From assembly GCF_000276665.1 (NCBI RefSeq), contig NW_004955438.1:15722328-15786327 (forward strand): 64,000 nt of DNA, given 5' to 3'. The position numbers were made by a program, and so were the translations under genes. Below, piece after piece: positions 62,470 through 64,000 of this stretch; within the stretch, counting starts at the first letter, position 1; each line of letters begins with the position of its first letter. The notes under the pieces are model-generated. The model did not search any database. It was not told the DNA's origin and worked only from the letters and a program-made list of their open reading frames with translations. This DNA comes from Chinchilla lanigera. Its lineage: Eukaryota > Chordata > Mammalia > Rodentia > Chinchillidae.

Positions 62470-64000
62470 GTATGTTCCTGTGTGTATGTTCTCATGAAAC
62501 TGAAAACCAACAGAAATATTTTTTCTAATCAATCTCAAATCTCTGTTATGTTAATTGTTTTAATTGGTTAGTAATGAGTAATTCTGGTAAGGTCTAATGT
62601 ATATTATTAGAAGAAAACAATTTACACATATATACATGAATTGTATCTAAAATATACAGACTGGGAGGTCTTACAATTTAGAAGAGAAGAGGTATTTTGA
62701 GTATTGAGTTAATTAACGGTCTAATGGACCTCTCAAGGGCTTTTTCAAGTTCTGCATCCCATGATTAGTGGGCAAGCCATCACTACATATCATTTTTCAT
62801 TCAAAGTAGAAAAATATTGGCTTGTAATTTGTAAAAGCCCATGGAGAGCTCCTTAATTCTCATCATTTGTTTGTCTTTCCAGTTCTGGGCTCTTGGCCTC
62901 TGAGATCAGAATCTCATGTTTTTTCATCTTGCCTTAATCACGGTTCCTCTACTGAATTATCTTTAGTGTCCCTTTCTCCACAGCTGAGAAAGTGGAAAAG
63001 TACTGCTTGCCCAGCAGATACAGCAACTGTATTGGAATCTATACACTGTCCAAATGGAAAAGCAGAGGCAGGGAATATTAAGAGCATTTCTGTACTTAAG
63101 AACAATATGCATATAGCCTTCAATTTCCATACTTTCCAAGTTTATTTTCAAAGGGGTCTCTGTGTTCTCCTCCCTTGAACATTCAGAATGCTCCTTTATT
63201 CATGTTGCTCACTTTTCATAAGCCCTTTATTTCCTCATAAAAGTAATTTTAAAACAAGTCTTTCATCTTACTTAAAACACCCTTGTCTTCTTTTTTCCAG
63301 CCGGTGTCCATTCTGCTTGTTAAACATGCCATGACGATTTTTTTTTTGGCCTTTCTAATTACAAACTATTTATTACCTTGCCTGGAGCAATGTATTTTCT
63401 AACTATTAAGATAATCAACAATTTTTTCTTATTTCATATCTCTCTTAAAAAATAACCTCTTTTCACTTAAAAAAGTAGGTGACACAACACCAAATACAAT
63501 AAAAAGAAATAGTATTTTTCTTAGTCATTTCATTTCTTAATTGTCTCTATGTTTGATTTGTTTAAATTTTATCTTATTTTGGAGAAAGATTCTTAATGAG
63601 TTTTTATGTGTTGGGAACTATAGGTATTGATCACAGGGGACCTCTGAGGATTCTGAAGTCAAGATAGTTGTGGTTTTGAATATTCATTATAGATTATGTC
63701 CTCTCATATTCCACTATAATTTTAGTGGTCTCTCAATTCCTGTTGTCATCTAACCTTCCTTCAGTTCTCCATTATAAAATGATTATTATTTATGGAAAGC
63801 TTCCATCCAGGGTTGTTATGGTTGATACATTGTGTCAACTTGGGGAGTCTAGAGGTTTGGCTAAGTGACTCAGCAGGAAGCCAAGGTGCTTACTTTGTAT
63901 ACATCCTGAGCCTGTGGAAGAGGAGGACTTGGAAATTATGTGAGAGCTACACGCCCCTTAGGTGGGGGTAGCCTGTTTAGGATCTAAGGGAGGGAAAGAG
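62470..64000 (+). other. Intron after exon 20, running off the window
   Basis: Phase-0 intron, AT-rich. No exon was found. The last 186 bases belong to the LTR-like element listed separately; the rest has no firm assignment. Confidence 0.7.
63815..64000 (+). mobile_element. LTR-like element, plus strand, cut by window end
   Basis: TTATGGTTGATACATTGTGT, AGAGGTTTGGCTAAGTGACT, GTACACGCCCC-like and AGGTGGGGGTAGCCTGTTTA are near-identical to the reverse complement of 14544-14942. The similarity is far higher than for the old LTRs in this window, so the family is comparatively young. Confidence 0.85.

Noticed and set aside
62867..63178. A 103-codon plus-strand frame with a CTTTCTCCACAG acceptor in phase 0 near 62982
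   Set aside because: It has no consensus donor, and the peptide does not match the UNC79 sequence expected next (ERDKFYL, from memory).

Overview
The window is mammalian nuclear DNA, almost certainly from a rodent, and lies wholly inside one very large gene on the + strand: UNC79, a subunit of the NALCN sodium-leak channel complex. The rodent call rests on several ID-type (tRNA-derived) and B1-type (7SL-derived) SINEs. No murid B2 element was seen, and the ID copies do not look like the ground-squirrel form I remember, so a non-murid, non-sciurid rodent is my best guess. I cannot name the species.

I located 20 coding exons between 4422 and 62469 by reading the protein and checking splice sites and intron phase at each junction. 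Together they hold 3,865 coding bases: one base finishing a codon begun upstream, then 1,288 complete codons with no stop and no frameshift. This is roughly the central half of a protein of about 2,600 residues. The 5' exons lie before base 1 and the 3' exons after base 64000. A further 66-base exon at 11923-11988 fits the reading frame exactly and is proposed as a cassette exon. Two weaker exon-like segments lie at 43085-43194 and 25830-25924.

Layout: 1-4421 is intron. Exons 1-4 (4422-10474) encode helical-repeat sequence and a basic, serine-rich segment. A 9.2-kb intron holds the cassette candidate. Exons 5-7 (19696-22940) are again helical. Exons 8-12 (25403-40750) encode an acidic, serine-rich, probably disordered region, and every one of them has phase-1 boundaries. 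Exons 13-20 (43881-62469) return to helical sequence, including a Cys-x-x-Cys motif.

The introns hold old repeats (L2, MIR, L1, MER5-like, MaLR-type LTRs), younger ID and B1 insertions with target-site duplications, and several microsatellites and short tandem duplications. I saw no CpG island, promoter, tRNA or rRNA gene, CRISPR array or second protein-coding gene. The most interesting points are the splice architecture of the disordered region, the unlisted exon candidates, a perfect 15-bp inverted repeat, and an inverted pair of an unidentified LTR-like element.
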